Positions 11,401-23,154 are shown, numbered from the stretch's first letter. The stretch: 64,000 nt of DNA from Sebastes aleutianus (GCA_916700875.1 CAKAKS010000066.1:34966490-35030489), one strand, 5' to 3'. Program-made: numbers and translations. Notes: a model not told the origin generated them from the letters alone.

Positions 11401-13203
11401 AAAACTTCTCTCAGAATGAATACTCTGACTGAAGTGTTTACATGTTATATTCTTCTATAATTAATTAATAGAATTAAGGCATCCACATAAACACAGCCAG
11501 TGGTACTGGCCAGTGGTACTTCACCTGTGTTATCTGTCCCAGCAGTCCATCCTGTAGTCCATCCAAGTGAAAGCACAGTGTGAGTAGGAAGACTTCTCAC
11601 AGCAGAAAGGAAAGCCTGAGGTTCCAGAGGTCTGGCCTGTCCCCCAGGACCAGAGAGGATATCTGCATTGATCCACACAGGATGGCCCGGCTGAGCCAGC
11701 ACCTCCTCTAGCAAAATGACAGATGGAGACACCGCCTCCAGGCTGTGTGGAGAGTACACCACAGCGTTAGCATCACACACAACCACACATTACATAGAAG
11801 GGATAGAAGATGCGTCTCACCTCTTGAAGTCTAGTTTGATTCCCTTGTCATAATCCCTCACTCCTTCCAGCCACTCCTTCAGTGTGATGTCACCGTCTGT
11901 GTCAGGGGGATGTCCCATGATTGGCTCTTTGGGGTCACGACCTCTCATGATTATGTCGGCCTCGATCATATGAGTGGGACCTACGGGTGAAAGTTGTTGG
12001 TCAAAATGATGAGTGATGAACCCGGGACAACTGCTGGGTCAACACAGAATTAAAATGTCTTTCACTGTTCATTTAGCTGTGAATTGACATTGTCATCATG
12101 CCTGTTCACTTCAGACTAAATCATACATATAAATCCTACCTTCATGAAGGTTCTAATGTTCACTTTTTGTTTGTATTCTTTTGGTGTTGATTCAACTTTA
12201 TGCTTATTTTGGAGGCAGTTCAAGGAGAGGTGTCTCTAATACTCTTTCCACCCCATGTATTACTGAGTGTTTTAGCAATGTGGATTTATTAAACCGGAAA
12301 TTGAGTGCATATGGAGCAATAAAATAGAATACAATACAATACAGCCTGACAAATCACCACATATTTAAATCAATGTCTCTCTGACAAAAGCCTCAACAGC
12401 AAGTACACATTAGAATTTAGGATTTATTGAAGACCAGTGGTACTGAAGTGTAATATTTAGTCCAGAGAACTTGATTTAACTGCTTTATTGATTGTATTTG
12501 CCTACTGTGACTATAATGATGTATCGTTGGATCAACTTTATTATGTGGAATCAAATAAAACCGTCAAAGCGTGTAAAAGACAATGACTAACAGTAGAGGT
12601 CCGAGGGGGGATTAAAGTAACAAATCAAAAAGAAGATACAGCTATTTAAAGAATAAAGGAGAAGAGACCATGAACATGACTTGATCCTAATTATACATGA
12701 TAACAGAGTGCACCTGACTCTGAAACAGAGATATGGACACATAAACCCCCTGAAGAAGAACAAGGTGTAGAATCCATCCACCTGAGAGAGCCTCCGTCAG
12801 CCTGCTCCTGCTGTTCACAGCGTGCGACCATCGGACCGAGGAAGCGTCCCTCTTCTTGATCTGACTCTGACTCAGGAAATACTCCAGCGTCTGGTCACTC
12901 ATCTGATCTACAGAATACAACGTAATGTTAATGTTCACCGCCACATCAGGACCACTTTACCATCTCACAGTGTGATCTGAGCTCGGTTAACTGACAGGAA
13001 GATAGACGTCAGACCGAGGAGGCAGTGCAATGTAAGCTAGCTAGATTACTATGAATACCATGGAGGGTAATAGAAAGTAGTTCATTCATATACTCTGATG
13101 TTTGGGCTGTTTTACCCTTTAAATTCCAAACGACGTAAACTGTAAAAGATCCGATGCAAATAAAGGCAGCACAGAGCAACTTAAAGAAAAGAGTCCTCTT
13201 CAT
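8477..13203 (-). CDS. fam151b: FAM151B (menorin family, DUF2181), six coding exons
   Basis: The protein is a membrane-anchored or secreted member of the menorin/FAM151 family, a PLC-like phosphodiesterase-fold family. Loss of mouse FAM151B is reported to damage the retina. Coding exons on the minus strand are 13203-13116, 12907-12782, 11980-11821, 11742-11525, 9840-9705 and 8600-8477. Every junction is GT/AG, phases agree, and the sum is 852 nt, or 283 aa. Residues 1-29 (MKRTLFFKLLCAAFICIGSF...) form a hydrophobic signal anchor. Family motifs are WSHAVNSRSRL, MIEADIIMRGRDPKEPIMGH, GIKLDFKS, PVWINADILSGPGG and LSLGWTTGW, with YTLTVWTSQND near the end. There is a single menorin domain, fitting FAM151B rather than the two-domain FAM151A. 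The His and Glu-x-Asp motifs may be catalytic by analogy (inference). A LINE is inserted directly upstream of the start codon. Introns contain a tRNA-derived SINE and a duplicated 116-119 bp segment. Confidence 0.93.
8664..8872 (-). mobile_element. tRNA-derived SINE in the last fam151b intron
   Basis: Read on the minus strand, the head looks like a degenerate tRNA with a pol III A-box-like TAGCCCAAACCG and a good B-box GGTTCAAGTCC (near 8820-8830). A body follows with the common fish repeat text GGGTAAGGCACCGAACCCC. The length is about 200 bp. Exact ends and family were not determined. Confidence 0.6.
9074..9189. repeat. intronic direct repeat, copy 1
   Basis: The segment starting CTGACCGTCACTTTCACTGG and ending GTTGCATTCTCC recurs at 10522-10640 in the same orientation with only a few differences. 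Both copies are in the long fam151b intron between the exons at 9705-9840 and 8477-8600 or its neighbour. No terminal repeats were recognised. Confidence 0.8.
10522..10640. repeat. intronic direct repeat, copy 2
   Basis: This is the second copy of the 9074-9189 segment, about 1.45 kb away. It differs by a few substitutions and a three-base insertion (GATCACATCATG versus GATCGCATG). Both copies lie inside fam151b introns, separated by the exon at 9705-9840. Confidence 0.8.
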
Positions 13204-13366
13204 GGCTCATCTCCTTCTTCTTCTTCTTCTTTGGTGTTTATTGGCGGTTGGCAAACCATCTTAGAGGTGCATTACCGCCACCACCTGGACTGGAGTGTGG
13301 AACAGAAGATTGTGCAGAAACAAAATAGAACTAAAAAATATAAATAAAAAAATAATGATGAAAACT

Positions 13367-16300
13367 CTAGATTCTTTTAACTAAATCAGTTTTTCTCAAA
13401 AACTGAATAATTTCACTGTATATATTATCTGCTTTATTCCCCAATAGACCTGACACTGAAAAGTTGTGATGTTTTGCCTTCCTTAGTGTCTGAAAAAGGT
13501 GATTCCTCTGGATAGTGTAATTACTGCAGTGTATCAGTACGTGTTCAACAGTTTCTGGATGGTTACAGTGTGTACATTTCCCAGTTGGATGCTTGCCTAT
13601 TCGATATAATGTATGATTAAGACCTGTATGTCCGATTCTCAGTCGAGTGATGATATTTTCTTCCCTTCTTTTCCAGCCCACCTTTCTCCCTGCTCCAACA
13701 TGTTTCTGTATATTGTACATATGCCTTCCAGTTTCCTGCTCATCCCAGTACTCCTGCCATACTTTTTGTGCATAGTTCTTGATGAATGGTTTAGCCTCAG
13801 CTTTACTTAATGGAATTTGTAATTCTATATTCTTAATTCTTAGTGTTTGTTAGGCCAGAATGTCTACCTGCTCATTTCCTTCCACACCAACATGAGCAGG
13901 AACCCATATGAATCATGTACCTGTGCCTTGTATTTCCATCCTATGCATAATGAGAAATATTTCATTAATTAAATCCATTCTGACTGATGATCTACCAGAT
14001 CCTATGCTTGTGAGTGCTGAAAAACTGTCAGATGCAATAACGGTGTTTTTTTATTTCCCTCTCCTCTATCCACTGCAGGGCCAATAATATTGCCAATATT
14101 TCTGTAGTATATACTGACACATCATTTGATACTTGTTTCTTGATGTAGGTCTCACTCACCGGGATATAAACTGCTGCACCTGCACACCCTGTCTCTGGAT
14201 CTTTGGAGCCGTCTGTAAATAAGAACACGGAGTCTGAGAAGTGCTGATCAGAATAGTTCTGGACTATGCGTCATGCTGGAATTTTCTTTGACTTCTCCTT
14301 CAATTCCTGCTGTATTTTGAGGTCAACATTTGGTAAGGGGAATAACCAGGGAGGAATGGAGGAAACTGAAACTGTAGAGCAATATTGGAATTGACATAAC
14401 CCTATGTTTTCTGCCTTTGCATCACCTACCCACCCAAAGCTTATGTTCCCAGCAGTCTGTCAAAACACTTTTGGTAGGGTGAGTTTCATAATGCCCCTGA
14501 AGATTAACCCAGTATACCAGCATTCATTTTATTCTTCTAATCCGTAGGGGCATTTCTCCCATTTCCACTTGCATTGCTGATACCGGAGATGTTCTGAATG
14601 ATCCACTAATGATTCTAAAAGCCTGAGCTTGTAGTACATCTCATTTCTTGAGGTTTGATTCTGCTGCTGACATGTAAGCTACACACCCATAGTCAAGGAC
14701 AGATCTCATGAGAGCCCAGTATATATTTTGTAAAGATGCTCTACTTGCTCCCCACTCCTGTCCTGTCAAACAACGCAGTATATTGATGACTTTTTTACAT
14801 TTGCTCCTGATTTTATCTAAATGAATGTTCCATGTGAGCTTTTCATCAAACCAAATCCCCAGAAATCTACAGCTTTGACTTGCTCCAGAGGTTGATCATA
14901 CAGTTTTAGGGAAATGGGTGCGATTTTACGCCGTTTTAAGAAACAAATAACTTGTGTTTTTGCTACTGATAACTTGAATCCCCATTTGTTTGCCCATTTC
15001 TCCACCTCAGCTATTGCAGCTTGCATTTTCTTATTAACAAATGATACATTGCGGCCTCTTATCCAAAGAGCTCTGTCATCCACGTACATAGACTTTCCTA
15101 TATTTTGCTCAACCTGAGAAAATCTATCATTGATCATTATATTGAATAATAACAGACTACATACATTACCCTGTGGAGTTCCATTATCCACTGCATATAC
15201 ATTTGAATATTCTGCATCTACTCTTACCTGTATTTTCCTGTCAAATAAAAAGTCCTTCACCCAATTATATGCTCTACCACCAATTCCCAATGAATTCAAT
15301 TTAATGAGTAACCCTTCTTTCCAGAGCATATCATATGCTTTTTCCACATCAAAGAAGACAGCTGTTACTACTTCTTTGTTGGTCTGTGCTTTCCTGATGT
15401 CTGACTCTAAGCATAAGACAGAGTCCATAGTATTGCGACCCCTACAGAACCCACTTTGATGTGGAGATAAAAGAGCTTTACTTTCCAGGAAATAGGTTAA
15501 TCTCTCTGTAACCATTCGCTCCATAATTTTGCATAAATGAGAGGTTTGGGCAATAGGTCTGTAACTATATGGATCTGAGGGGTCTTTCCCTGGTTTTAGA
15601 ATAGGCACTACTACGGCTTGTTTCCACACTGAAGGAAGTTGTCCAGTTTCCCAAACTCTGTTATCCAGTCTTAACACAGTGACCAGTGTTATCTGCCATG
15701 TTCTCTAACATTTTATAGCATACGCCATCTTTACCAGGTGTGGTCTGACGTGCACAAGTTATTGCTCTTCTCAATTCAAACCTACTAAAAGGCAGGTCTA
15801 TTGGATCTTCTGATGTCTCGTTTTTCTCTAATATTTTAGATTTCTCCAATAAAACTCTATTTCTACAGCGCCTGGCCTCATCTGTTAGATTGTCAGAGCT
15901 GTGAACTTTCCTGAATGTTTGCGCCAGAAGTTCAGCCTTTTCTAGGTTGCTGACAGCCATTTGATCCCCATTATTCATCACTGGTAAATTATAACTCCTT
16001 CTGATCCCACCCATTCTCCTGATCATGCCCCAGACATCTGAAAGCTGTACTTCTCTTCCAATACTGCTACAATATTGCCTCCAAAATGTGCGTTTTTGGG
16101 TTCTTATTGTTTTCCTTACTATTGCCTGTGCCCTTTTATACTGGATCAAAGCATCCTGCGAATGAAGTTTTTTGAGTTCCCTAAATGCTTTATTTCTGTT
16201 TTTTATGGCTTTGCTACATTCGCTATTCCACCAGGGTACATTCTTAATACGTTTAGTTCCTGTACTCTTTGGGATGGTTTCCTCAGCGGACTGAATTATT

Positions 16301-17130
16301 TCATTAACTAGTTCACCATTAAATATGTTTACATCCATTTGATAATCTTCTTTAATTCCCTCACATCTCGTTGCACTTATCTCTTGGTAAGCATCCCAGT
16401 TAGCATTTTCCAACTTCCATCTAGGAATTTTCTTTCCCTTATCAAAATAAATTTTTACACCAACTTTAGTCACTACGGGGTAGTGATCGCTGCCCACTGT
16501 AGTATGCTTTATTACTTTCCATGTGCTTACACCTGCTAAAGTACTATTTACAAATGTTAGGTCAAGTGCTGCTTCTGTGTTTTGAGTGCAATTACACCGT
16601 GTTCCCTCCCCATTATTAATACACACCAAACAGTGATCATCTATAAATTCTTCTACAACTACACCATTTGCATCTGTGCTATTGCTCCCCCACAATGAAT
16701 TATGTGAATTAAAATCCCCACACCATATTACATTATTTTGCAATGATCCCCCTACATCCTCCAATATACCTTGACTTAATTTCCCGCATGGATTATAAAA
16801 GTTAATTATATCTATATCACCTCTGTCAGTCCACACCTTAACAACAATTGATTCATGCTCAGTGTTTACATGCATTATCTTGTAACTCATTTCATTCTGT
16901 ATGAATGTTGCAACTCCTCCACCATTACCAGATTCCCTATCTCTTCTAACTACAGAATATCCCTTTACAACAAAATCCCACTGTGGTTTCAACCATGTCT
17001 CTTGTATACATATTACATTAGGTTTATTTTGTAAATTATCAATGTACTTCTTAAACTCCTGTCCATTTGCTATTAAGCTTCTCGCATTCCATTGTAGCAG
17101 AATTAGCACCATTAAGAGGATCCAGCCCAT
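13367..17130 (-). pseudogene. LINE ORF2 (endonuclease - reverse transcriptase - RNase H), broken
   Basis: The first part (17130-15661) encodes an apurinic-type endonuclease with LQWNARSLIANG, ICIQETWLKPQ, WCGDFNSHNSLWG and GSDHYPVVTKV, then the start of the RT domain. A frame change near 15665 leads to 15677-14817 with RT motifs PGKDPSDPYSYRPIAQ, FFDVEKAYD, GTPQGNVCSLLLFNI and the active site MYVDDRALW. Further frame changes near 14830 and 14250 separate the RNase H piece (FLFTDGSKDPETGCAGAAVY, 14228-14028) and the C-terminal Cys/His piece (13720-13367). At least three breaks make this copy non-functional as read; individual sequencing errors cannot be excluded. Confidence 0.85.
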
Positions 17131-18293
17131 GTTTGAGAGGATTGTGTATCTTCATTCAGAATGTCTCTAACTGTTTCCCATTGTAACCCATTTACTTCAA
17201 GGTACTTCTCAGCTGATCTTACAATTATTTTAATCCGTTCATTGCGACTTTTTGACTGTGCCGAACAGTTTATTATTTCTGCCATAAAGAGCACAAAGTC
17301 ACTTTTTCTGACTAGTAGAGTTTCCTCCTTCAACTTATCACATCCTGCACATTTTACAACATCTTCATTCACAGTGTTATTTTGCTTTGTCACCTTTATT
17401 CCTCCTGAAACCTTATTTGCTGCCTCTGCATAGCTGATTCCCTGATACACCTTGACTCGCTGCACCTCTGCCGCTCTTTTGCTGACCTCACATCCACCGT
17501 ACGCTGAACTATGTTCTCCGCCGCAATTGCAGCATTTCAGCTTTGCTCCCTGGGCACATTTGCCATACTCATGTTCTCCACCACATCTTCCACACCTTTG
17601 GTGTCCTTTACACACAGCCGCCACATGTCCAAATCTTTGACACTTAAAACATCTGAGTGGTGGGGGAATATACAGCCTGACATCATAGCACATATATCCA
17701 ATGAAGATTTTTTCGGGACGTTTTTCCTCCTCAAAAGTGATCAGCACTGAGAGACTGTCACTTTTAATCCCATTTCTGTTTGATTTCATGCGTTTGACTT
17801 CACTTACTTTTGCATTAGTTATGTTTGCTTTAACATCGTCATCTGGTATATTTACTGGGATCCCTGAGATGACTCCCTTGACTAGTTTTTTGTCACCAGC
17901 TAGGGAACATTGTACTTTTCTGCCATTTATTTTATTCATCCTGATTGCTCGCCCTTGTTGTCCTCCATCCTTGCACATAATTAACAGTGATCCGTTTCTC
18001 AACACTTTAGCACTTTTTATTTCTCCGATTTCTTTACATATTGATCTGGTAAGTTGTATTGGATTCCACTCTCCAAAAGAAGCCCCTTCTTGCGCCAGTT
18101 TAATGATTACCTTATAATCATCTCTCCTCCGCTCTGTTACAGCTTCTCTGTCAACAGAATCACTATCATCCGATTTATTATTTGGATTCTTTTTACGTTT
18201 CTTTTTCCGAGCAATATCCCATTCTCCGTAGCTCCCGCCACCTAATTCCATCTCGCCTAACTCGCTTCCTGATCCGTCACTTCCCTCTGCCAT
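17112..18293 (-). CDS. LINE ORF1 nucleic-acid-binding (gag-like) protein
   Basis: The open frame extends to 18371, but the first Met inside the element that fits is MAEGSDGSGSELG at 18293, giving 393 aa; codons beyond 18348 belong to flanking DNA. The N-terminal part is acidic then lysine-rich (KKKRKKNP). The C-terminal half holds three zinc knuckles: CFKCQRFGHVAAVC (CX2CX4HX4C), then CGRCGGEHEYGKC and CCNCGGEHSSAYGGC. Such proteins bind the element RNA and form the ribonucleoprotein used in retrotransposition. The frame is intact and overlaps the ORF2 open frame by about 19 bases, a common arrangement in this superfamily. Confidence 0.85.
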   Translation of the reverse strand: MAEGSDGSGSELGEMELGGGSYGEWDIARKKKRKKNPNNKSDDSDSVDREAVTERRRDDYKVIIKLAQEGASFGEWNPIQLTRSICKEIGEIKSAKVLRNGSLLIMCKDGGQQGRAIRMNKINGRKVQCSLAGDKKLVKGVISGIPVNIPDDDVKANITNAKVSEVKRMKSNRNGIKSDSLSVLITFEEEKRPEKIFIGYMCYDVRLYIPPPLRCFKCQRFGHVAAVCKGHQRCGRCGGEHEYGKCAQGAKLKCCNCGGEHSSAYGGCEVSKRAAEVQRVKVYQGISYAEAANKVSGGIKVTKQNNTVNEDVVKCAGCDKLKEETLLVRKSDFVLFMAEIINCSAQSKSRNERIKIIVRSAEKYLEVNGLQWETVRDILNEDTQSSQTWAGSS

Positions 18294-18700
18294 CTCCTGT
18301 CCAGTCACAGCCCAGTGTTGCCAACCGCCCTTCCTTCTTCTTCTCTCCTCATGGCTCATCTCCACCAGCAATAAGATGAGTTAACAACACAGTCCTCTTC
18401 TTCTGCTGCTTCTTCTTCTTCTTCAGTTGAATTTGCGGCAGACTAGACGCATCGACGGCGTACTGCTGCCCTCCGCAGGTCATCTGTAGAAGAAGAAGAA
18501 GAGAGAAAGAAGAAACCTTTATTTGTTATATACATACAGGTACATCCATGATACATCCAGGTACATACATGACATTTGTAGACCTCTGCTGTGTGATTTA
18601 TATCTTCATGTAGAGTCCAGTGCGATGGAGAAAATTGATTACAGAATTGTTTTTTTTTTCACAATTTCCCACACTGAGAATTGACTTCGATGAATAATCT

Positions 18701-19531
18701 TTATTACACAGCTACTTACTTAATCAATCAATATTTTTACACAAAAACGGTCCACCAGGATCCGATATCAGAGCTGCGCCCATAGCAACGGTCTGTTATA
18801 CACAGCAACGGTCTGTTATACATAGCAACGGTCTGTTATACACAGCAACGGTCTGTCATACACAGCAACGGTCTGCTATACACAGCAACGGTCTGTTATA
18901 CATAGCAACGGTCTGTTATACATAGCAACGGTCTGTCATACACAGCAACGGTCTGCTATACACAGCAACGTTCTGTTATACACAGCAACGGTCTGTCATA
19001 CACACCAACGGTCTGTGATACACAGCAACGGTCTGCTACACATAGCAACGGTCTGTTATACACAGCAACGGTCTGTTATACATAGCAACGGTCTGCTATA
19101 CACAGCAACGGTCTGTTATACACACCAACGGTCTGTGATACACAGCAACGGTCTGCTACACATAGCAACGGTCTGTTATACACAGCAACGGTCTGTTATA
19201 CATAGCAACGGTCTGTCATACACACCAACGGTCTGTGATACACAGCAACGGTCTGCTACACATAGCAACGGTCTGTTATACACAGCAACGGTCTGTTATA
19301 CATAGCAACGGTCTGCTACACATAGCAACGGTCTGCTACACATAGCAACGGTCTGTTATACACAGCAACGGTCTGTTATACATAGCAACGGTCTGCTATA
19401 CACAGCAACGGTCACCTATACATAGCAACGGTCTGCTATACATAGCAACGGTCTGTTATACAGAAATAACAGACCGCAGAACGCTGTGATTGACCAATCA
19501 GAATCGAGTATTCAACACAGCCGTGTAATAA
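18701..19531. mobile_element. non-autonomous TIR element filled with a 20-bp minisatellite
   Basis: The left end is TTATTACACAGCTACTTAC and the right end is CAGCCGTGTAATAA, whose reverse complement is TTATTACACGGCTG, so 12 of 13 terminal bases match as inverted repeats. Between them lie short unique arms and a large tandem array (18783-19462). There is no transposase and no clear target duplication. It reads as a MITE in which an internal short repeat has expanded. Confidence 0.65.
18783..19462. repeat. 20-bp tandem repeat, about 34 units
   Basis: The unit is approximately CAGCAACGGTCTGTTATACA (20 bp), with frequent variants (CATAG/CACAG/CACACC, and GTTATA/GCTATA/GTCATA/GTGATA/GCTACA). The variants occur in repeating blocks, which suggests amplification by multi-unit duplications. 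Open frames through this array are artefacts of the repeat. Confidence 0.95.
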
Positions 19532-19854
19532 TCGCAGATAACTGATAGAACATGGACATATCTGAAAGCGAAAGACAATAAACCATGAGTTTACCTGGAG
19601 ATTGGAGCCTCCATCAAGGATACTGATTTGAGAGAATCAACATCAAATTATATTTAAGTATGCGGATCAGTGAGTGAGAGAGCGAGCTGCACTAAAACAA
19701 GAGAGAGGGGTTACTCACACCGAACAGTCTACAGAACCTGGGTGAAGTATCCAACGAGGACACCTGAGCCTATTTAGGGGAGAAAACCAATGACAACACA
19801 CACACACACACAAGAAAAATGAAGTGTGTTTGTGATTACATACATTGGGAGTGA

Positions 19855-19915
19855 AAGTGTGTGTGTCTGTGTGTGTGTGTATGTATGTGTGTGTGTGTGT
19901 CTCCATGTATGAGAG

Positions 19916-20004
<89 letters not shown>
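19855..20004. repeat. (GT)n and (GA)n microsatellites
   Basis: An interrupted GT tract (about 19855-19905) is followed at once by a long GA tract (about 19913-20004). The surrounding 19532-20099 interval contains no recognised gene. Confidence 0.9.
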
Positions 20005-20008
<4 letters not shown>

Positions 20009-20099
20009 TCACTTACATTTGAACAATCTTCAGACCCTGGGTGAGGTGTTACATGATCAATCAGTCAGTGAGAGTGTGTTACTCACACTAAAACAATCC

Positions 20100-20585
20100 T
20101 AATGGTCCCATATCATGCTCATTTTCAGGTTCATGTTTGTATTTTGGGTTTCTACTAGAACATGTTTACATGCTTTAATGTTCAAAAAACCCATTATTTT
20201 TCTCATACTCTGCCTGAACACTCCGTTTTAGCGCATTTCGACGGAATGGCAACGGAATTGCGTTGCTAGGCAACAGCTTGGTCCATGTTTACTTCCTGTC
20301 AGCTTATGTCATTCACATACACTGCAACAGGAAATAAACTGTGAAACATGTAGAATGTTTACGTTTCAAACTGTGAAATGGCCTAAATATTGTATATTTG
20401 TGACATCACAAATGGACAGAAATCCTAACGGCTTGTTTCAAACGCACAGTTATTGAATACGGGCTGTGTGTATTTCTCCATGGATTGAGTGTTTTGATAC
20501 TTTTACAGTATTTATATAGCACTTAAACCTGATTTATAATATAAAAGACATGAAAATCTCACTTTTTACAACATGGGACCTTTAA
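20100..20585. mobile_element. MITE family A, copy 2
   Basis: The element starts ATGGTCCCATATCATGCTCA and ends ACAACATGGGACCT-TTAA. It is closely similar in sequence to 45757-46255 and to the reverse complement of 2807-3311. The left TTAA is degraded (CTAAT). No open frame is present. Confidence 0.8.
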
Positions 20586-21238
20586 GATCATAGTCAAGCA
20601 CCTATTTAGGAGAGAAAAACAATGATAACAAAAACTATGTTGGTGAATGTGTTTTCTCATTCTCATTCAGTTACTAACTCGAAGGAATGAGTTAATACAA
20701 ATGTTCTCCTAGGGGTTTAGGGGGGCTCTGTATGCAAGAGTAATTCAACTGAAAGAAAAAGTCTGAAAAAGAATGTGGTGTATGTGGTATATATGAGGCC
20801 AGTAAAGAGGACAGGCTCCACCTGTAAACTCTCCAGTTAGCTGTTGTTGGTGGTGGTTTGTAATGTAAACCTTCATCGCCACCTGCTGACAAATATTGGG
20901 CAGAACAGTTTAATAGCACCCTTTACATAAACCTCCAAAATATGTTTAGTGAAAACAGTTTTATCTACTTAACAGAGACATACACGTCTGTCTATTGGAC
21001 TCAAATGTCATGCTATAGTCTCTTGTGAAGATTATAAATGTACAAGTATTGTGAGTAATATGATCCCTCTGCCTTGTTGAAGTCAAATGCGTCCAAGTTC
21101 CCAGGCACGTGCAGGACAGTTGCCAAATACTGCAAAGAGTCACTCCCTCCAGCCCAGACCCAACAGTTCATCTCATGCAGCATATTTGAGAGTCAAAATG
21201 GTTTATAGACATTCATGGTTAACTTTTATGATTTAACT
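20586..21238. other. intergenic DNA, no gene seen
   Basis: This lies between two MITEs. Only short unrecognised open frames are present. Confidence 0.4.
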
Positions 21239-23107
21239 TTAAAGGGACTCTATGTAAGAATCAGAAATTGCTTGTTAACAGCGACACCTGTGGCCGTTAA
21301 GTCAACGAAATCAGCGTCCTGTTGCTCAGTTCGCGCTTGTGCTTGCTCTACATAGACATGAACGAGCATTGATCAACACAGTGAGGCGACACACGTCAGC
21401 TAAAAGCACAATATCACTCTATTTTTCAGCTGCTTGGCAGTAATGTTAGCTGACCAGACGAAGGTCTCTCCATGAATCAATGCTGATAATGTGTTTCCTG
21501 CGTCAGCCTCCCGACCGTGAGACACCGGAGTTTTGGTCGGAGACGATAACGTTACTCTTCTGCAGTGTGTAGTGTGCGCGCATGCACGTGAGAGGTGGAG
21601 CGAACGAGAACGAGCGCAGTGTGTGAGTCAAGGCAGACAGGCAGAGGAGCAGAGTGCTGCGTCGACTCCGGCCCTGGAGACCAAAGCTCCCCTGTGTCTT
21701 CTGGCAGCGGTTGGGGGGGCTGGAGAAGGATTAGTTGACACTGTTTTGCAAGACGGGTTTCTGACAAACAGAACGCAGCAGGTCAGGGTCAGCAGAGCCC
21801 TCTCGGAACCCAGGTCGATCAGCATTGGTGCCCCTCAGGGTTGTGTTAGCTCCCCAGTCCTCTTTACATTATACACAAATGACTATAAGCGATCCCATCC
21901 TGAGAACTTTATTATTAAGTTCTCTGATGACACAGCCATACTCAGCCTGCTACACAGGGATAGCAGCCCACTGGACGATTTCTCTGAAATAGAGGAATTT
22001 GTGCAGTGGTGTGACAACAACCATCTTGAGCTGAATGTGAGGAAGACAGAGGAGATGGTGTTTGACCCAAAGATGGTGGGTGACCTCAGGCCTGTGGTTA
22101 TTAAAAATACACCTATTACACAGGTCTGTTCATACAGGTATTTAGGGCTCCACATCGACAACACTCTCAGCTGGAAGGTACATGTTGGAAACCTCTGCTC
22201 CAAACTTCAACTGCGGATGTACTTTTTACGCAGACTCAGGTTCTATGGAGTGGAGCAGAAGATCATGTCACTTTTCTACCGGGCTGTCTTGGAAAGTATT
22301 GTAAGATATGGCATCACAGCCTGGTACGGTAACCTGACTGTGCAGTTGAGGTCACAGATTTCTCGCCTGGTGCAGACTGCCATGAATATTATGGGGGTCA
22401 AAAACCACCCTACCCTCCAGATGCTTTATGAGCAGTCTGTCATCAGACAGGCACAGAACATTGTGTCAGACCCAACTCACATCTTACATCAGGAGTACCA
22501 ACTTTTACCTTCCGGCAGGAGATATAGAGTCCCACGGTGCAGATTGAACCGTTACAAACATTCATTCCTGCCGATGTCTATTAAACTCCTCAACAACTCG
22601 TAACATCAGGCTATCATAATGACAGTGCAATATGTTAAATTGGGACAGTGCAATATGTTGCATATGTGTAATATTGGACTATTGTCTGTGCAATATGGGC
22701 AACACGGTAGATGGTGCAGTGCACTACCGGTGAAATACCTGCCATGGTGTGTGTGATAGTGTGTGTGATAGTATGTGCCATTATGTACATGGACTGTGTA
22801 TGTGTTGGAACATCTGTTTCTGTGAAACTGTTTCCCTGTCTGATGTGGAATTGTTTATTATTGTTGTTTATGCTGTTTTAATTTAGTGTTTGTAACTGCA
22901 GTTGGACGGAGTCCAGGAAAAATTTCCCCACGGGGACAATAAAAGTATATCTTATCTTATCTTATCTTAGATATAACTTTGCTGTTTTGGTGCTTCTGTG
23001 TAGTTTGTGTTGGAACAGCGTAGCCACACATGAGTGCGCATAGGAAACACCGACCCGCAATGATTTATTAGAGTGTAAGTGTAAGAAGTTACAAACAGTC
23101 CCTTTAA
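21239..23107. mobile_element. MITE family C, copy 2, interrupted by a LINE fragment
   Basis: The left end TTAA-AGGGACTCTATGTAAGAAT and right end GTTACAAACAGTCCCT-TTAA match the family C copy at 38860-39511. Shared internal text includes GACACCTGTGGCCGT, CACACGTCAGCTAAAAGCAC and CTTCTGCAGTGTGTAGTGTG. About 1.2 kb of LINE sequence (about 21755-22967) sits between the two halves, so the LINE inserted into an existing MITE. Confidence 0.75.
21755..22967 (+). mobile_element. 5'-truncated L2/Rex1-like LINE fragment
   Basis: A reverse-transcriptase 3' portion is followed by a 3' UTR and a (TATCT)n tail (22945-22967). The open frame through 22603 carries SIGAPQGCVSSPVLFTLYTN (RT box), FSDDTAILSL (the active-site Asp pair as SDD) and the C-terminal region LPSGRRYRVPRCRLNRYKHS typical of fish CR1/L2-group elements. 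The 5' part is missing, as usual for target-primed insertions. The exact clade (L2, CR1 or Rex1) is not certain. Confidence 0.75.
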
Positions 23108-23148
23108 CAAGAACACACACACAAACTCAAAAAAGTAACTCAACCATC

Positions 23149-23154
23149 TTTATT
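23149..23154 (-). promoter_or_regulatory. selenop polyadenylation signal
   Basis: TTTATT on the plus strand is AATAAA on the minus strand. It lies about 55 bp beyond the distal SECIS element and about 40 bp before the family C MITE end, so it is a good candidate for the end of the selenop transcript. Confidence 0.65.

Larger units (their letters stand above)
13215..18348 (-). mobile_element. I/Nimb-like non-LTR retrotransposon, nearly full length
   Basis: This is a 5.1-kb LINE on the minus strand. Its 5' end is near 18348 (GAGGAGAGAAGAAGAAGGAAG) and its 3' end at 13215 closes with a (GAA)n tail. It is flanked by an identical 15-bp target duplication, TCATGGCTCATCTCC, at 13200-13214 and 18349-18363. 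The order is ORF1 with zinc knuckles, then ORF2 with AP endonuclease, reverse transcriptase, RNase H and a C-terminal Cys/His stretch (CTHCNHPETVEHVLIHC near 13550). RNase H plus this order points to the I superfamily (I or Nimb clade). ORF2 is broken by frameshifts and stops, so this copy is probably inactive, yet the perfect duplication suggests a fairly recent insertion. Confidence 0.9.

Noticed and set aside
19015..19305. 96-codon open frame with a periodic sequence
   Set aside because: It is simply the 20-bp minisatellite read in one frame (three units give a 20-residue period); no coding evidence.
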